Assembly (NCBI RefSeq): GCF_006159205.1
Contig: NZ_CP040812.1
Location: 2,790,001 to 2,854,000 of the forward strand
DNA length: 64,000 nt
Direction of reading: 5' to 3'
DNA from: Antarcticibacterium flavum
GTDB lineage: Bacteria > Bacteroidota > Bacteroidia > Flavobacteriales > Flavobacteriaceae
The notes beneath the pieces are model-generated. The model was not told where the DNA came from. It did not search any database and saw only the letters and a list, made by a program, of their open reading frames with translations. The position numbers and the translations under genes were made by a program. Positions 33,092-42,357 of the stretch are shown here, piece by piece (position 1 is the first letter of the stretch; every line of letters begins with the position of its first letter).

Positions 33092-34324
33092 ATGGAAAAT
33101 ATCGCCTTGATTGAGTCTTTTTCTGAATTTAAAGACGACAAATTAATAGATCGGGTTACCTTAATGGCGATCTTAGAGGATGTGTTTAGAAGCGCTTTGA
33201 AAAAGAAGTATGGGGAAGATGATAATTTTGACATCATTGTAAACCCTGATAAAGGGGATCTTGAGATTTGGAGAAACAGGGTTGTTGTGGCAGATGGGGA
33301 AGTGGAAGATCCAAACCAGGAGATATCACTTAGTGAAGCAAGAAAGATCGAGCCAGATTTTGAAGTGGGTGAAGATGTATCTGAAGAAGTGAAATTGATC
33401 GATCTTGGAAGGCGTTCCATACTTGCCTTAAGGCAAAACCTTATCGCAAAGATACATGAACACGATAATACTAATATCTACAAGCACTTCAAGGATCTTG
33501 AAGGAGAGATATATACAGCAGAGGTTCATCACATACGTCACCGCGCAATCATACTTCTTGATGATGAAGGGAATGAGATCATCCTGCCAAAAGACAGGCA
33601 AATCCCTTCAGATTTTTTCAGGAAAGGTGAGAACGTGAGAGGGATCATAGAGAGTGTGGAGCTTAAAGGAAGCAAACCTCAAATACTTATGTCCCGTACC
33701 TCCCCAATTTTCCTGGAAAAATTATTTGAACAGGAAATCCCGGAGGTTTTTGACGGCCTTATTACTGTGAAGAAAGTTGTGCGCATCCCGGGTGAAAAAG
33801 CCAAGGTGGCTGTAGATTCTTATGATGACAGGATAGATCCTGTAGGGGCTTGTGTGGGGATGAAAGGGTCAAGGATACACAGTATTGTGCGGGAATTGGG
33901 CAATGAGAACATTGATGTTATCAATTATACCAATAATGATCAATTATTTATTACCCGTGCCTTGAGCCCGGCAAAGATCGTTTCGATCAAGCTGGATGAA
34001 GAAAATAAGCGGGCAGAGGTAATGCTTAAGCCTGAAGAGGTTTCCAAGGCTATTGGACGTGGAGGGCACAACATACGCCTTGCCGGCCAGCTTACGGGAT
34101 ATGAGATAGATGTCTTTAGAGACGGTGGAGAAGAAGATGTAGAGCTTAGGGAATTTGCAGATGAGATCGAGGATTGGGTAATTGCAGAGTTTGCTAAAAT
34201 AGGATTGGATACCGCCAAGAGTATTTTGGAACAGGATGTGGATGACCTTGTGCGTCGTACAGATCTTGAGGAGGAAACAATACGTGATGTGATACAGGTA
34301 TTGCGTGAAGAATTTGAAGAATAA
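33092..34324 (+). CDS. nusA: Transcription factor NusA
   Basis: A 410-residue NusA. The N-terminal RNA-polymerase-binding domain runs to about residue 130; the S1 domain and two KH domains follow. Landmarks are PDFEVGEDVSEE, then VRGIIESVELKGSKPQILMS and, in the KH region, DPVGACVGMKGSRIHSIVRE and KAIGRGGHNIRLAGQLTG. It regulates pausing and antitermination. No C-terminal acidic repeats are present, as expected outside gamma-proteobacteria. infB follows after 58 bases. Confidence 0.95.
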   Translation: MENIALIESFSEFKDDKLIDRVTLMAILEDVFRSALKKKYGEDDNFDIIVNPDKGDLEIWRNRVVVADGEVEDPNQEISLSEARKIEPDFEVGEDVSEEVKLIDLGRRSILALRQNLIAKIHEHDNTNIYKHFKDLEGEIYTAEVHHIRHRAIILLDDEGNEIILPKDRQIPSDFFRKGENVRGIIESVELKGSKPQILMSRTSPIFLEKLFEQEIPEVFDGLITVKKVVRIPGEKAKVAVDSYDDRIDPVGACVGMKGSRIHSIVRELGNENIDVINYTNNDQLFITRALSPAKIVSIKLDEENKRAEVMLKPEEVSKAIGRGGHNIRLAGQLTGYEIDVFRDGGEEDVELREFADEIEDWVIAEFAKIGLDTAKSILEQDVDDLVRRTDLEEETIRDVIQVLREEFEE

Positions 34325-34382
34325 AATTTGTTTATTTATTTAAACAGGAATAATAATTTAAGAGGTAATTTAGAGGCAATTT

Positions 34383-37187
34383 ATGGCTGAAGCAAAAACA
34401 ATGCGATTAAACAAGGTACTACGTGAATTCAATATTTCACTAGATCGTGCTGTGGAATTTTTAAATTCTCAAGGTCACGATATTGAAGCGCGTCCTACCA
34501 CAAAAATTTCTGAAGAGGTTTACCAGGTGCTTTTTGATGAATTTCAAACAGATAAAAGCAAAAAGGTGGCTTCCAAGGAAGTTGGAGAGGAGAAGCGTAA
34601 GGAGAAGGAGGAGTTACGTATGGCCCGTGAGAGGGAGTTGGAAGACAAGAAGAAAGCAGAGCAGAAGCAGCAGGATGTCATAAGTGCCAGAACAAAACTT
34701 GAAGGCCCTAAGCAGGTTGGTAAGATAGACCTGGATAAGAAGCCTGAAGAAAAACCTGCAGAGGTTGAGCAGCCAAAAGAAACTCCAAAAGCTGAGGCGC
34801 CTAAGGAGCCGGTAGAGGCTAAGAAAGAAGAGGAACCAAAAACTCCTGAAGCTCCAAAAGAGGAGAAGCCGGCCGCTGAAGAAAAGCCAAAGAAAGAAGA
34901 AGTAAAAGAAACTGAAGCTCCTGAAGAGAAACCTGAAGCTCCTGCAGCACAGGAAGAATCCAAACCCGCTGCTGAAGGTGAAAAGCCTGCCGGGGAAGAG
35001 GGTGAAGGGGATACCATTCGTACGAAATATACCAAACTTAACGGGCCTAACTTTACAGGAGAGAAAATAGACCTTTCCCAGTTTAAGAAGCCGGTTAAGA
35101 AGAAGGATGAGAAAAAAGCTGCAGACGATAAGGAGAAGGATAAGCGCAAAAAGCGTCGTCGCAGAATAAGTAAAGATGTAAAAGGAGGAACTGCTGCGCC
35201 GGGTGCTGCAGGAGGAGCCTTTAAAGGTGGTAAAGGAGGTAAGAAGCCTGCGCGACCTGCTATGGCAAAAGAAGAGCCAAGCGAGGAAGAAGTACAAAAA
35301 CAAATACGTGAAACCCTTGAAAAACTTCAGGGGAAAGGAAGTAAAGGAAAAGGTGCCAAGTACCGTAGGGATAAAAGGGACCAGCACCGTCAACGATCTG
35401 AAGATGATCTTGCACAGCAGGAAACAGACAGCAAGATCCTTAAGGTAACAGAATTTGTTACCGTAAGTGAGGTTGCAACGATGATGGATGTGCCGGTTAC
35501 CAAAATTATCTCTGCCTGTATGTCCCTTGGGATGATGGTGACGATGAACCAGCGTCTAGATGCTGAAACCCTTTCTATAGTTGCTGAAGAATTCGACTAC
35601 GAAGTTGAATTTGTATCTGCAGATATTGAGGAGGTAACCGATACTGAGGAGGAGAATCCAGAAGATCTTAAGCCAAGGGCTCCTATTGTTACCGTAATGG
35701 GACACGTTGACCACGGTAAGACATCCTTACTGGATTATATTCGTAAAGAAAATGTGATCGCCGGTGAAAGTGGTGGTATCACGCAGCATATTGGAGCGTA
35801 CGGGGTTGAGCTGGAAAACGGTCAAAAGATCGCATTCCTTGATACACCGGGTCACGAGGCGTTTACCGCGATGAGAGCCAGGGGTGCCCAGGTTACAGAT
35901 ATCGCGATCATCGTGATCGCGGCAGATGATGATGTGATGCCGCAAACAAAAGAAGCTATTTCTCACGCACAGGCTGCGGGAGTGCCAATAGTTTTCGCTA
36001 TCAACAAATCTGATCTTCCAACGGCAAATCCAGAAAAGATCAAAGAAAAACTGGCAGGAATGAACCTGTTGGTTGAAGACTGGGGAGGAAAGATCCAGTC
36101 ACACGATATATCTGCAAAAACAGGTTTAGGTGTGAAGGAGTTGCTTGAAAAAGTACTTCTTGAAGCCGAGATCCTGGAATTGCAGGCCAACCCTAACAAA
36201 CCTGCAAAAGGTACGGTAGTAGAGGCATTCCTTGATAAAGGAAGAGGGTATGTATCCACTATCCTCGTACAGGAAGGTTCCCTTAAAATTGGTGATTACG
36301 TCCTTGCAGGAAGACACAGTGGTAAGGTAAAGGCAATGCAGGATGAGCGAGGAAAAGACGTGGCAGTCGCAGGACCTGCGACCCCTGTTTCCATACTTGG
36401 ACTTGATGGTGCCCCACAAGCGGGTGATAAGTTCAAGGTAATGCTGGATGAACGCGAAGCAAAGGATATCGCTGCCAGGCGTACACAGCTGCAAAGAGAA
36501 CAATCTGTAAGAACACAACGTCACATTACTCTTGATGAGATTGGAAGACGTATTGCACTTGGAGACTTTAAGGAGATCAACATTATCCTTAAAGGAGATG
36601 TGGATGGATCTGTAGAAGCATTGACAGATAGTTTCCAGAAATTATCTACAGAGGAGATACAGGTGAATATCATACATAAAGGTGTAGGTCCAATTACAGA
36701 GAGCGATGTGTTGCTGGCTTCAGCATCAGACGCTGTAATAATTGGATTTAACGTGAGACCTGCCGGTAATGCAAGACAGCTTGCAGATAAGGAAGAAATT
36801 GACGTAAGGCTATACTCTATTATCTATGATGCCATCAATGACCTTAGAGATGCGATGGAAGGTATGTTGTCGCCAGAGATGAAAGAAGAGATCACTGGTA
36901 CTGCAGAGATACGTGAGACCTTCAAGATCTCCAAGATTGGAACTATTGCAGGTTGTATGGTGACCTCAGGTAAGATCTTCCGTAACAACGGTATAAGATT
37001 GATTCGCGATGGCGTGGTAGTATTTACAGGAGAACTTACTTCTCTTAAGCGTTTCAAAGATGACGTGAAGGAAGTTTCTAAAGGTTATGACTGTGGTATG
37101 CAAATTAAGAATTACAACGACATCAAAGAAGGCGATGTAATTGAAGGCTACCAGGAAGTTGCCGTGAAAAAGAAGATGAAGAAATAA
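34383..37187 (+). CDS. infB: Translation initiation factor IF-2
   Basis: A 934-residue IF-2. An N-terminal helical domain is followed by a long low-complexity region (about 80-280) rich in Glu, Lys, Pro and Ala with near-repeats such as [14 protein letters not shown], then a basic stretch ([13 protein letters not shown]). The GTPase domain has [12 protein letters not shown] (G1), DTPGHEAF (G3) and NKSDLP (G4). Further domains continue to the C-terminus ([20 protein letters not shown]). A strong bidirectional terminator lies behind it. On the opposite strand the low-complexity region gives Ser-rich open frames that are not genes. Confidence 0.96.
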   Translation: MAEAKTMRLNKVLREFNISLDRAVEFLNSQGHDIEARPTTKISEEVYQVLFDEFQTDKSKKVASKEVGEEKRKEKEELRMARERELEDKKKAEQKQQDVISARTKLEGPKQVGKIDLDKKPEEKPAEVEQPKETPKAEAPKEPVEAKKEEEPKTPEAPKEEKPAAEEKPKKEEVKETEAPEEKPEAPAAQEESKPAAEGEKPAGEEGEGDTIRTKYTKLNGPNFTGEKIDLSQFKKPVKKKDEKKAADDKEKDKRKKRRRRISKDVKGGTAAPGAAGGAFKGGKGGKKPARPAMAKEEPSEEEVQKQIRETLEKLQGKGSKGKGAKYRRDKRDQHRQRSEDDLAQQETDSKILKVTEFVTVSEVATMMDVPVTKIISACMSLGMMVTMNQRLDAETLSIVAEEFDYEVEFVSADIEEVTDTEEENPEDLKPRAPIVTVMGHVDHGKTSLLDYIRKENVIAGESGGITQHIGAYGVELENGQKIAFLDTPGHEAFTAMRARGAQVTDIAIIVIAADDDVMPQTKEAISHAQAAGVPIVFAINKSDLPTANPEKIKEKLAGMNLLVEDWGGKIQSHDISAKTGLGVKELLEKVLLEAEILELQANPNKPAKGTVVEAFLDKGRGYVSTILVQEGSLKIGDYVLAGRHSGKVKAMQDERGKDVAVAGPATPVSILGLDGAPQAGDKFKVMLDEREAKDIAARRTQLQREQSVRTQRHITLDEIGRRIALGDFKEINIILKGDVDGSVEALTDSFQKLSTEEIQVNIIHKGVGPITESDVLLASASDAVIIGFNVRPAGNARQLADKEEIDVRLYSIIYDAINDLRDAMEGMLSPEMKEEITGTAEIRETFKISKIGTIAGCMVTSGKIFRNNGIRLIRDGVVVFTGELTSLKRFKDDVKEVSKGYDCGMQIKNYNDIKEGDVIEGYQEVAVKKKMKK

Positions 37188-37200
37188 GTAATATCTTATA

Positions 37201-37242
37201 TATAAAAAAAGAGGCTGCACGATCGTGCAGCCTCTTTTTTTA
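37201..37242. terminator. Bidirectional terminator between infB and the SPOR gene
   Basis: GAGGCTGCAC (37211-37220) and GTGCAGCCTC (37225-37234) flank GATC in a perfect 24-bp palindrome with A-run on the left and T-run on the right. It serves infB on the plus strand and the SPOR protein gene on the minus strand. Confidence 0.92.
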
Positions 37243-37255
37243 TATGCTTTAAAGC

Positions 37256-37648
37256 CTATCCCCGTTGTGGTTTGGGAATGAAGGCGGCAGGATAGTCCTG
37301 TTTGATCTTCAGGAGTGCTCTGTCTGCCTCCAGCCTGTTCCTAAAGTTTCCTACCCATACTTTATAATTGGGGGTTTCATAAATGATCTGGGAAGGCCAC
37401 GTGTTATATTGGGTTCGAAATTTTCTTATGACATCACTGGCAGTTTGGTTGTCGCCATAGTATAATTGTATCTGGTAACGCTCTCCCAGTTTGCCGTCTT
37501 TGGTCAATCGTGTCTTTTCTTCCAGTAATTCAGGGATCAATTCGTTTTGTTGTACATTCACGTTTGCTGTTTGGGCTTGTGTTGTATATTGGAAAGCAGC
37601 AGCTAAAACAAGTGTAAAAAAACTAATCCTGGTCTTTAATATTCTCAT
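37256..37648 (-). CDS. Exported SPOR-domain protein
   Basis: A 130-residue protein with a signal peptide (FFTLVLAAAFQYTTQAQ, to about residue 26) and a C-terminal SPOR domain: YQIQLYYGDNQTASDVIRKF, then YKVWVGNFRNRLEADRALLK and a final FIPKP. SPOR domains bind peptidoglycan lacking stem peptides and are used at division sites. It is convergent with infB, sharing the terminator. In many Flavobacteriia a similar gene lies between infB and the act cluster, so the position is conserved. Upstream the divergent actA promoter begins about 120 bases away. Confidence 0.82.
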   Translation of the reverse strand: MRILKTRISFFTLVLAAAFQYTTQAQTANVNVQQNELIPELLEEKTRLTKDGKLGERYQIQLYYGDNQTASDVIRKFRTQYNTWPSQIIYETPNYKVWVGNFRNRLEADRALLKIKQDYPAAFIPKPQRG

Positions 37649-37745
37649 TTATAAAAGTTTTGGTAAAAGTAAAAACTATAACTCAAATAGGGTTGAATTT
37701 ATTATTTAGAACAAATATAAATTATTGCTTAACATGAAGCTAACA

Positions 37746-37776
37746 TTTTCAAAATCGACTTTAAGTGTTACTTTTG
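37746..37776 (+). promoter_or_regulatory. Promoter of the act-cox operon
   Basis: TACTTTTG (37769-37776) is a perfect -7 element, with TTTT at 37746-37749 as a weak -33. No TGA-N6-TCA palindrome is at the regulated position (37731-37748), so this operon is probably not in the same regulon. The leader before the ATG at 37857 is about 75 bases. Confidence 0.55.
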
Positions 37777-37856
37777 TCGCTGAATTTTAGGGGCGCGGTG
37801 TGTTTATTTTTAGTCCTATTATCGTGCCAAAAAAAGATGCTAATTCAACTTACAAT

Positions 37857-39218
37857 ATGAAAAAGGTGATATTCCGCCATTCAGCCGTTCGAATGCTTGT
37901 TCTAAGTGTTTCGTTGTTCTTCTCATTTAATACTCTCGTTTTAGCTCAAGATGCCGATATTCCGGGGGATCAGGCAGATCCTCAGGAGAATGTAGCCGGT
38001 CCTCAGGAAGGTAATGTAGAGGCTGCTACCGGTAGTGGTGATGCTGCTGCAGGTAAGAGTCTGTTTAACTCCCTTTGTGCTGCCTGTCATAAACTGGATG
38101 CCAATTCCATTGGGCCTCCGTTAAGGGGTATTACTGCAAAAAGGGATCAACAGTGGTTAAAAGAATGGATAAGGAACAGCCAGGCTTTAATTGCCTCCGG
38201 TGATGATGAGGCTGTGGCTATTTACAATGAGTACAACCAGGTGGCAATGCCTCCTTTCCCGCAATTAAGCGATGCAGATATTGATAATATCCTGGCTTAT
38301 ACCAGCGAGGAGAAGAAGGTGCCTGAGGCTAAACAGCCGGGTGCAGATGCTGCCGGTGCCGGTGGTGGAGCAGGTGGGGTTTCTACAGATATCGTTCTGG
38401 GGATCCTTGCATTCGTTCTATTAATGCTTCTGGTTATTCTTTACCTGGTGAATAAAACCCTGCGAAGGTTTGCGACAGCAAGTGGGGTAGAGTTGCCGGT
38501 AGGGCAAAAAAGAACTCCAATTTGGAGGTCATTTGTTCAAAATCAATTTTTAGTGCTTGTCACCTCAGTTATATTATTACTTGTTGCGGGTTACGCGATG
38601 TACGGGTATTTCATGCAGGTGGGAATTGACCAGGGTTATCAACCGGTGCAGCCAATCCATTTCTCTCATAAGATACATGCCGGTGATAACCAGATAGAGT
38701 GTAAATTCTGTCACTCTTCAGCAAGAGTTTCAAAAACTTCAGGAATTCCTTCGCTAAATGTATGTATGAACTGTCATAAATCTATAGGCGAGGTTGCGGA
38801 AGAAACAGCAACAGAGGAATACAGCAAGGATTTCTATGATAAGGAAATCCAGAAGCTTTATGCTGCTGTTGGTTGGGATCCTGCTGCCCAGGCTTACACA
38901 GGCGAACAGGAGCCGGTTAAGTGGGTGCGTATCCATAACCTGCCAGACTTTGCTTACTTTAACCACTCTCAACACGTTGAGGTTGGTGGTATAGCTTGTC
39001 AAACCTGTCACGGTCCTGTGCAGGAAATGGAAATTATGTACCAGGATGCACCCCTCACTATGGGCTGGTGTGTTAACTGTCACAGGGAGACCAATGTTAA
39101 AATGGAGGGTAATGAATATTATGAAAAAATTCATAGTGAGTTATCCCAAAAATACGGTGTTGAAGAACTTACTGTTGCCCAAATGGGTGGTATTGAGTGT
39201 ATGAAGTGCCACTATTAA
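37857..39218 (+). CDS. actA: Alternative complex III subunit ActA, multiheme cytochrome c with extra N-terminal heme domain
   Basis: I start at the ATG 37857, which gives a proper signal peptide; a GTG at 37800 would precede it. The 453-residue protein has an N-terminal monoheme cytochrome domain (CAACHK, then PPLRG and MPPFP), a first membrane helix (VLGILAFVLLMLLVILYLVN), a second (FLVLVTSVILLLVAGYAMYG), and a domain with five heme sites: CKFCH, CMNCH, CQTCH, CVNCH and CMKCH. The five-heme part is the classical ActA, which carries electrons from quinol oxidation. The additional N-terminal heme domain makes six sites in all. It opens the eight-gene operon. Confidence 0.93.
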   Translation: MKKVIFRHSAVRMLVLSVSLFFSFNTLVLAQDADIPGDQADPQENVAGPQEGNVEAATGSGDAAAGKSLFNSLCAACHKLDANSIGPPLRGITAKRDQQWLKEWIRNSQALIASGDDEAVAIYNEYNQVAMPPFPQLSDADIDNILAYTSEEKKVPEAKQPGADAAGAGGGAGGVSTDIVLGILAFVLLMLLVILYLVNKTLRRFATASGVELPVGQKRTPIWRSFVQNQFLVLVTSVILLLVAGYAMYGYFMQVGIDQGYQPVQPIHFSHKIHAGDNQIECKFCHSSARVSKTSGIPSLNVCMNCHKSIGEVAEETATEEYSKDFYDKEIQKLYAAVGWDPAAQAYTGEQEPVKWVRIHNLPDFAYFNHSQHVEVGGIACQTCHGPVQEMEIMYQDAPLTMGWCVNCHRETNVKMEGNEYYEKIHSELSQKYGVEELTVAQMGGIECMKCHY

Positions 39219-39244
39219 TTAATTAAAGAAGTAATATCATATAT

Positions 39245-42200
39245 ATGTCATCAAACAAGAAATACTGGCAAAGTGTTGAAGAGCTTAAGGATAAAAGCTC
39301 TGTTGTTGAGGCGCTCCAGCAGAAAGAATTTGCAGAAGAAATACCTACAGATGAATTTCTTGGAGATAAGGAATCGCTGGAAGGTTCTACAACTTCCCGT
39401 CGTGACTTTTTAAAGTACGTTGGATTTAGTACTGCTGCTGCTTCACTTGCAGCCTGTGAAGGTCCTGTTATAAGATCTATTCCTTATGTGGTGCAGCCAG
39501 AAAGGATCGTGCCGGGGGTGGCAAATTTCTACGCCACTACTATTGCTGACGGTTTTGATTTTTCAGGGGTATTGGTGAGGACCCGTGAGGGCCGCCCTAT
39601 CAAGATCGAGCATAATACTCTTGCCGGTACTGGTGCAAATGCACGGGTGCAGGCATCTGTACTTTCATTATATGACAGCAAAAGGTTAAAAAGGCCTCTT
39701 GCGAATAAAGAGGTTGTTTCCTGGGAGCAGTTTGACCGTGAGGTGGGCGATGGTTTGAATAATGTATCTGGAGAGATCGCCGTACTTACACAAACATTTG
39801 CCAGCCCTTCTACAAATAAATTGATAAATGAATTTTCCCAGCAGTATGGGAATGTGAGACATGTGGTATATGATACTGTTTCTGAAGATGCTGCACTCAA
39901 TGCTTTCCAGGCCAGATATGGCCGCAGGGCATTGCCAAATTATGATTTTTCACAGGCTGAGACCATCGTTTCTGTAGGTGCCGATTTCCTTGGAGATTGG
40001 GCCGGAGGTGGTTATGATGCTTCTTATGCGCGTGGACGTGTGCCTCAAAATGGCAGGATGTCCCGTCATGTACAATTTGAATCTACAATGTCCCTTACAG
40101 GGGCCAGTGCAGATAAGCGCGTGCCTGTAACCCTTTCTCAACAAAGAGAAGTACTTGCGGCATTGCACGGTTATATTGCAGGTGGTTCTTCTACAAGTAA
40201 CCTGCCGGCAAGAATAGATGATGCTGTAGTTAAAGCTGCCACACAATTAAGACGTTCTGGTAGCAGAGCTGTGGTCGTAAGTGGTATTCCAGATGAGAAT
40301 GCACAGTCACTGGTATTGTCTATCAACGAGGCTCTTGGTAGCCGCGTAATGGATACCAATAATCCAAGAACAACAAGACAGGGAAATGCTGCTGAAGTTC
40401 AACGCCTGGTTGAAGATATGAATGCCGGTAGGATTGGGGCTATTTTAATCGCCGGAGTAAATCCTGCCTACAGCCTTCCAAATGCTGATGAATTTATTGA
40501 AGGCCTTAAGAATGTTGAAATGTCCATTGCTTTCTCAATGAAGGAAGATGAGACTGCGCTTCTATGTAATTATGTTGCCGCAACGCCTCACTACCTTGAG
40601 AGCTGGGGTGACATACAATTAACTTCGCGCAAATTCTCATTAATGCAGCCTACCATTAGGCCGTTATTTGATACGCGACAGTTCCAGGAATGCCTTTTAA
40701 GATGGACTAATAATCCGGCTTCCTATTACGATTATATGAGAGAGACCTGGGAAGGTTCTCTGGGGGATTTCTCCTGGTCAGATGCCCTTCATGATGGAGT
40801 TTTTGAGGCTAATCAGCCGGCAGGAACCCAGGCGCTTGCCGCTTCAGGGGCTGCTGTGCCACAAAGAATAAACGATAATACTGCTGCAGGAAACCTTAGG
40901 GGAGAAGCGGGATCTGGTTTTGAACTGGAGCTTTATACCTCTGTAGGTATGGGAGACGGCCAACAGGCCAACAACCCCTGGTTGCAGGAATTCCCGGACC
41001 CTATTACACGGGCATCCTGGGATAACTATGTGAAAATGTCCAAGGCAGATGCTGAGGAGCTGGGTATCGAAAATACCCATGCATCAGATGGTGGTCTTAA
41101 TGGTAGCTATATTAGGCTTACTGTAGGCGATACTGTCCTTGAAAAGGTTCCTGTTTATATACAACCGGGACAGGCAAGAGGAACTATAGCCCTTGCTTTG
41201 GGTTATGGTAAAAAAGAAGGTGTCCAGGAGGAAATGCAGGTAGGTGTGAACGCTTACCCATTATATAAGAATTTTAGCTCATTCCAGAATGTTGGTATTG
41301 AAAAAGTAGGAGGTATTCACGAGTTTGCCTGTTTACAGCTTCATACTACCCTGATGGGAAGAGGAGATATAATCAAGGAAACAACCCTTGAGATCTTCAA
41401 TACCAAAGATGTTCACGAATGGAACAAGGTGCCGGAAGTTTCTCTTAACCACATTGAAACCCCGGTTACTTCGCCAGACGTTGACCTGTGGCAAGGTTTT
41501 GACCGTACCCAGGGCCATCACTTCAAGATGTCTATTGACCTTAATGCGTGTACCGGTTGTGGTGCGTGTGTAATCGCCTGTCATGCAGAGAATAATGTTC
41601 CTGTAGTTGGTAAAAAAGAAGTGAGGAAATTCAGGGATATGCACTGGATGAGAATAGACAGGTACTACTCTTCAGAAGATACTTTTGCTGAGGATATCGA
41701 TAAGAAAGAGAATATGGCAGGCCTGGGAGATTCCCTAAGTCAGTTTGGTGAGCTTGAAAACGCTGCAGAGAACCCACAGGTTGTATTCCAGCCAATGTTC
41801 TGTCAGCACTGTAACCACGCTCCTTGTGAGACTGTTTGTCCTGTAGCTGCTACAATGCACGGTCGCCAGGGTCAAAACCAAATGGTTTATAACCGTTGTG
41901 TGGGTACCCGTTACTGTGCAAACAACTGTCCTTACAAAGTAAGAAGGTTCAACTGGTTTAGATATAACAAGAATGATGAGTTTGATTACCACATGAACAA
42001 TGATCTTGGTCGTATGGTATTGAACCCGGATGTTACTGTTCGTTCCCGTGGGGTGATGGAAAAATGTTCTTTCTGTATCCAGAAAACTCAAAAGACCATA
42101 CTTGATGCGAAACGTGATGGACGTGCCGTACAGGGTGATGAATTTGAAACGGCCTGTTCGCTTGCCTGTGATAAAGGTGCGATCGTGTTTGGAGATGTGA

Positions 42201-42325
42201 ATGATGAGACCAGTGTGGTTTATGAGCAAAAGGACAACGAAAGGATGTACCATGTGCTGGAGTATGTGGGAACAAAACCAAATGTGATGTATCAAACCAA
42301 GATTAGAAATACATCTGAAGCTTAA
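39245..42325 (+). CDS. actB: Alternative complex III subunit ActB, iron-sulfur protein
   Basis: A 1026-residue subunit that joins a molybdopterin-oxidoreductase-like domain (about 1-760) with a four-cluster iron-sulfur domain. A twin-arginine signal (SRRDFLKYVGF) is near residues 53-63. Cluster motifs are CTGCGACVIACHAENN, then CQHCNHAPCETVCPVAA, CVGTRYCANNCPYKVRRF and CSFCIQKTQ with CSLACDKGA. The large domain in this family has lost the molybdenum cofactor. Electrons pass from quinol through these clusters to ActA. It lies 26 bases after actA. Confidence 0.95.
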   Translation: MSSNKKYWQSVEELKDKSSVVEALQQKEFAEEIPTDEFLGDKESLEGSTTSRRDFLKYVGFSTAAASLAACEGPVIRSIPYVVQPERIVPGVANFYATTIADGFDFSGVLVRTREGRPIKIEHNTLAGTGANARVQASVLSLYDSKRLKRPLANKEVVSWEQFDREVGDGLNNVSGEIAVLTQTFASPSTNKLINEFSQQYGNVRHVVYDTVSEDAALNAFQARYGRRALPNYDFSQAETIVSVGADFLGDWAGGGYDASYARGRVPQNGRMSRHVQFESTMSLTGASADKRVPVTLSQQREVLAALHGYIAGGSSTSNLPARIDDAVVKAATQLRRSGSRAVVVSGIPDENAQSLVLSINEALGSRVMDTNNPRTTRQGNAAEVQRLVEDMNAGRIGAILIAGVNPAYSLPNADEFIEGLKNVEMSIAFSMKEDETALLCNYVAATPHYLESWGDIQLTSRKFSLMQPTIRPLFDTRQFQECLLRWTNNPASYYDYMRETWEGSLGDFSWSDALHDGVFEANQPAGTQALAASGAAVPQRINDNTAAGNLRGEAGSGFELELYTSVGMGDGQQANNPWLQEFPDPITRASWDNYVKMSKADAEELGIENTHASDGGLNGSYIRLTVGDTVLEKVPVYIQPGQARGTIALALGYGKKEGVQEEMQVGVNAYPLYKNFSSFQNVGIEKVGGIHEFACLQLHTTLMGRGDIIKETTLEIFNTKDVHEWNKVPEVSLNHIETPVTSPDVDLWQGFDRTQGHHFKMSIDLNACTGCGACVIACHAENNVPVVGKKEVRKFRDMHWMRIDRYYSSEDTFAEDIDKKENMAGLGDSLSQFGELENAAENPQVVFQPMFCQHCNHAPCETVCPVAATMHGRQGQNQMVYNRCVGTRYCANNCPYKVRRFNWFRYNKNDEFDYHMNNDLGRMVLNPDVTVRSRGVMEKCSFCIQKTQKTILDAKRDGRAVQGDEFETACSLACDKGAIVFGDVNDETSVVYEQKDNERMYHVLEYVGTKPNVMYQTKIRNTSEA

Positions 42326-42357
42326 TCAATTAACTAAAGAATCAATTATATAAGGAT

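Noticed and set aside
34544..35393. Long Ser/Phe-rich open frames on the minus strand
   Set aside because: They are shadows of the Glu/Lys/Ala-rich region of infB and have no family features.
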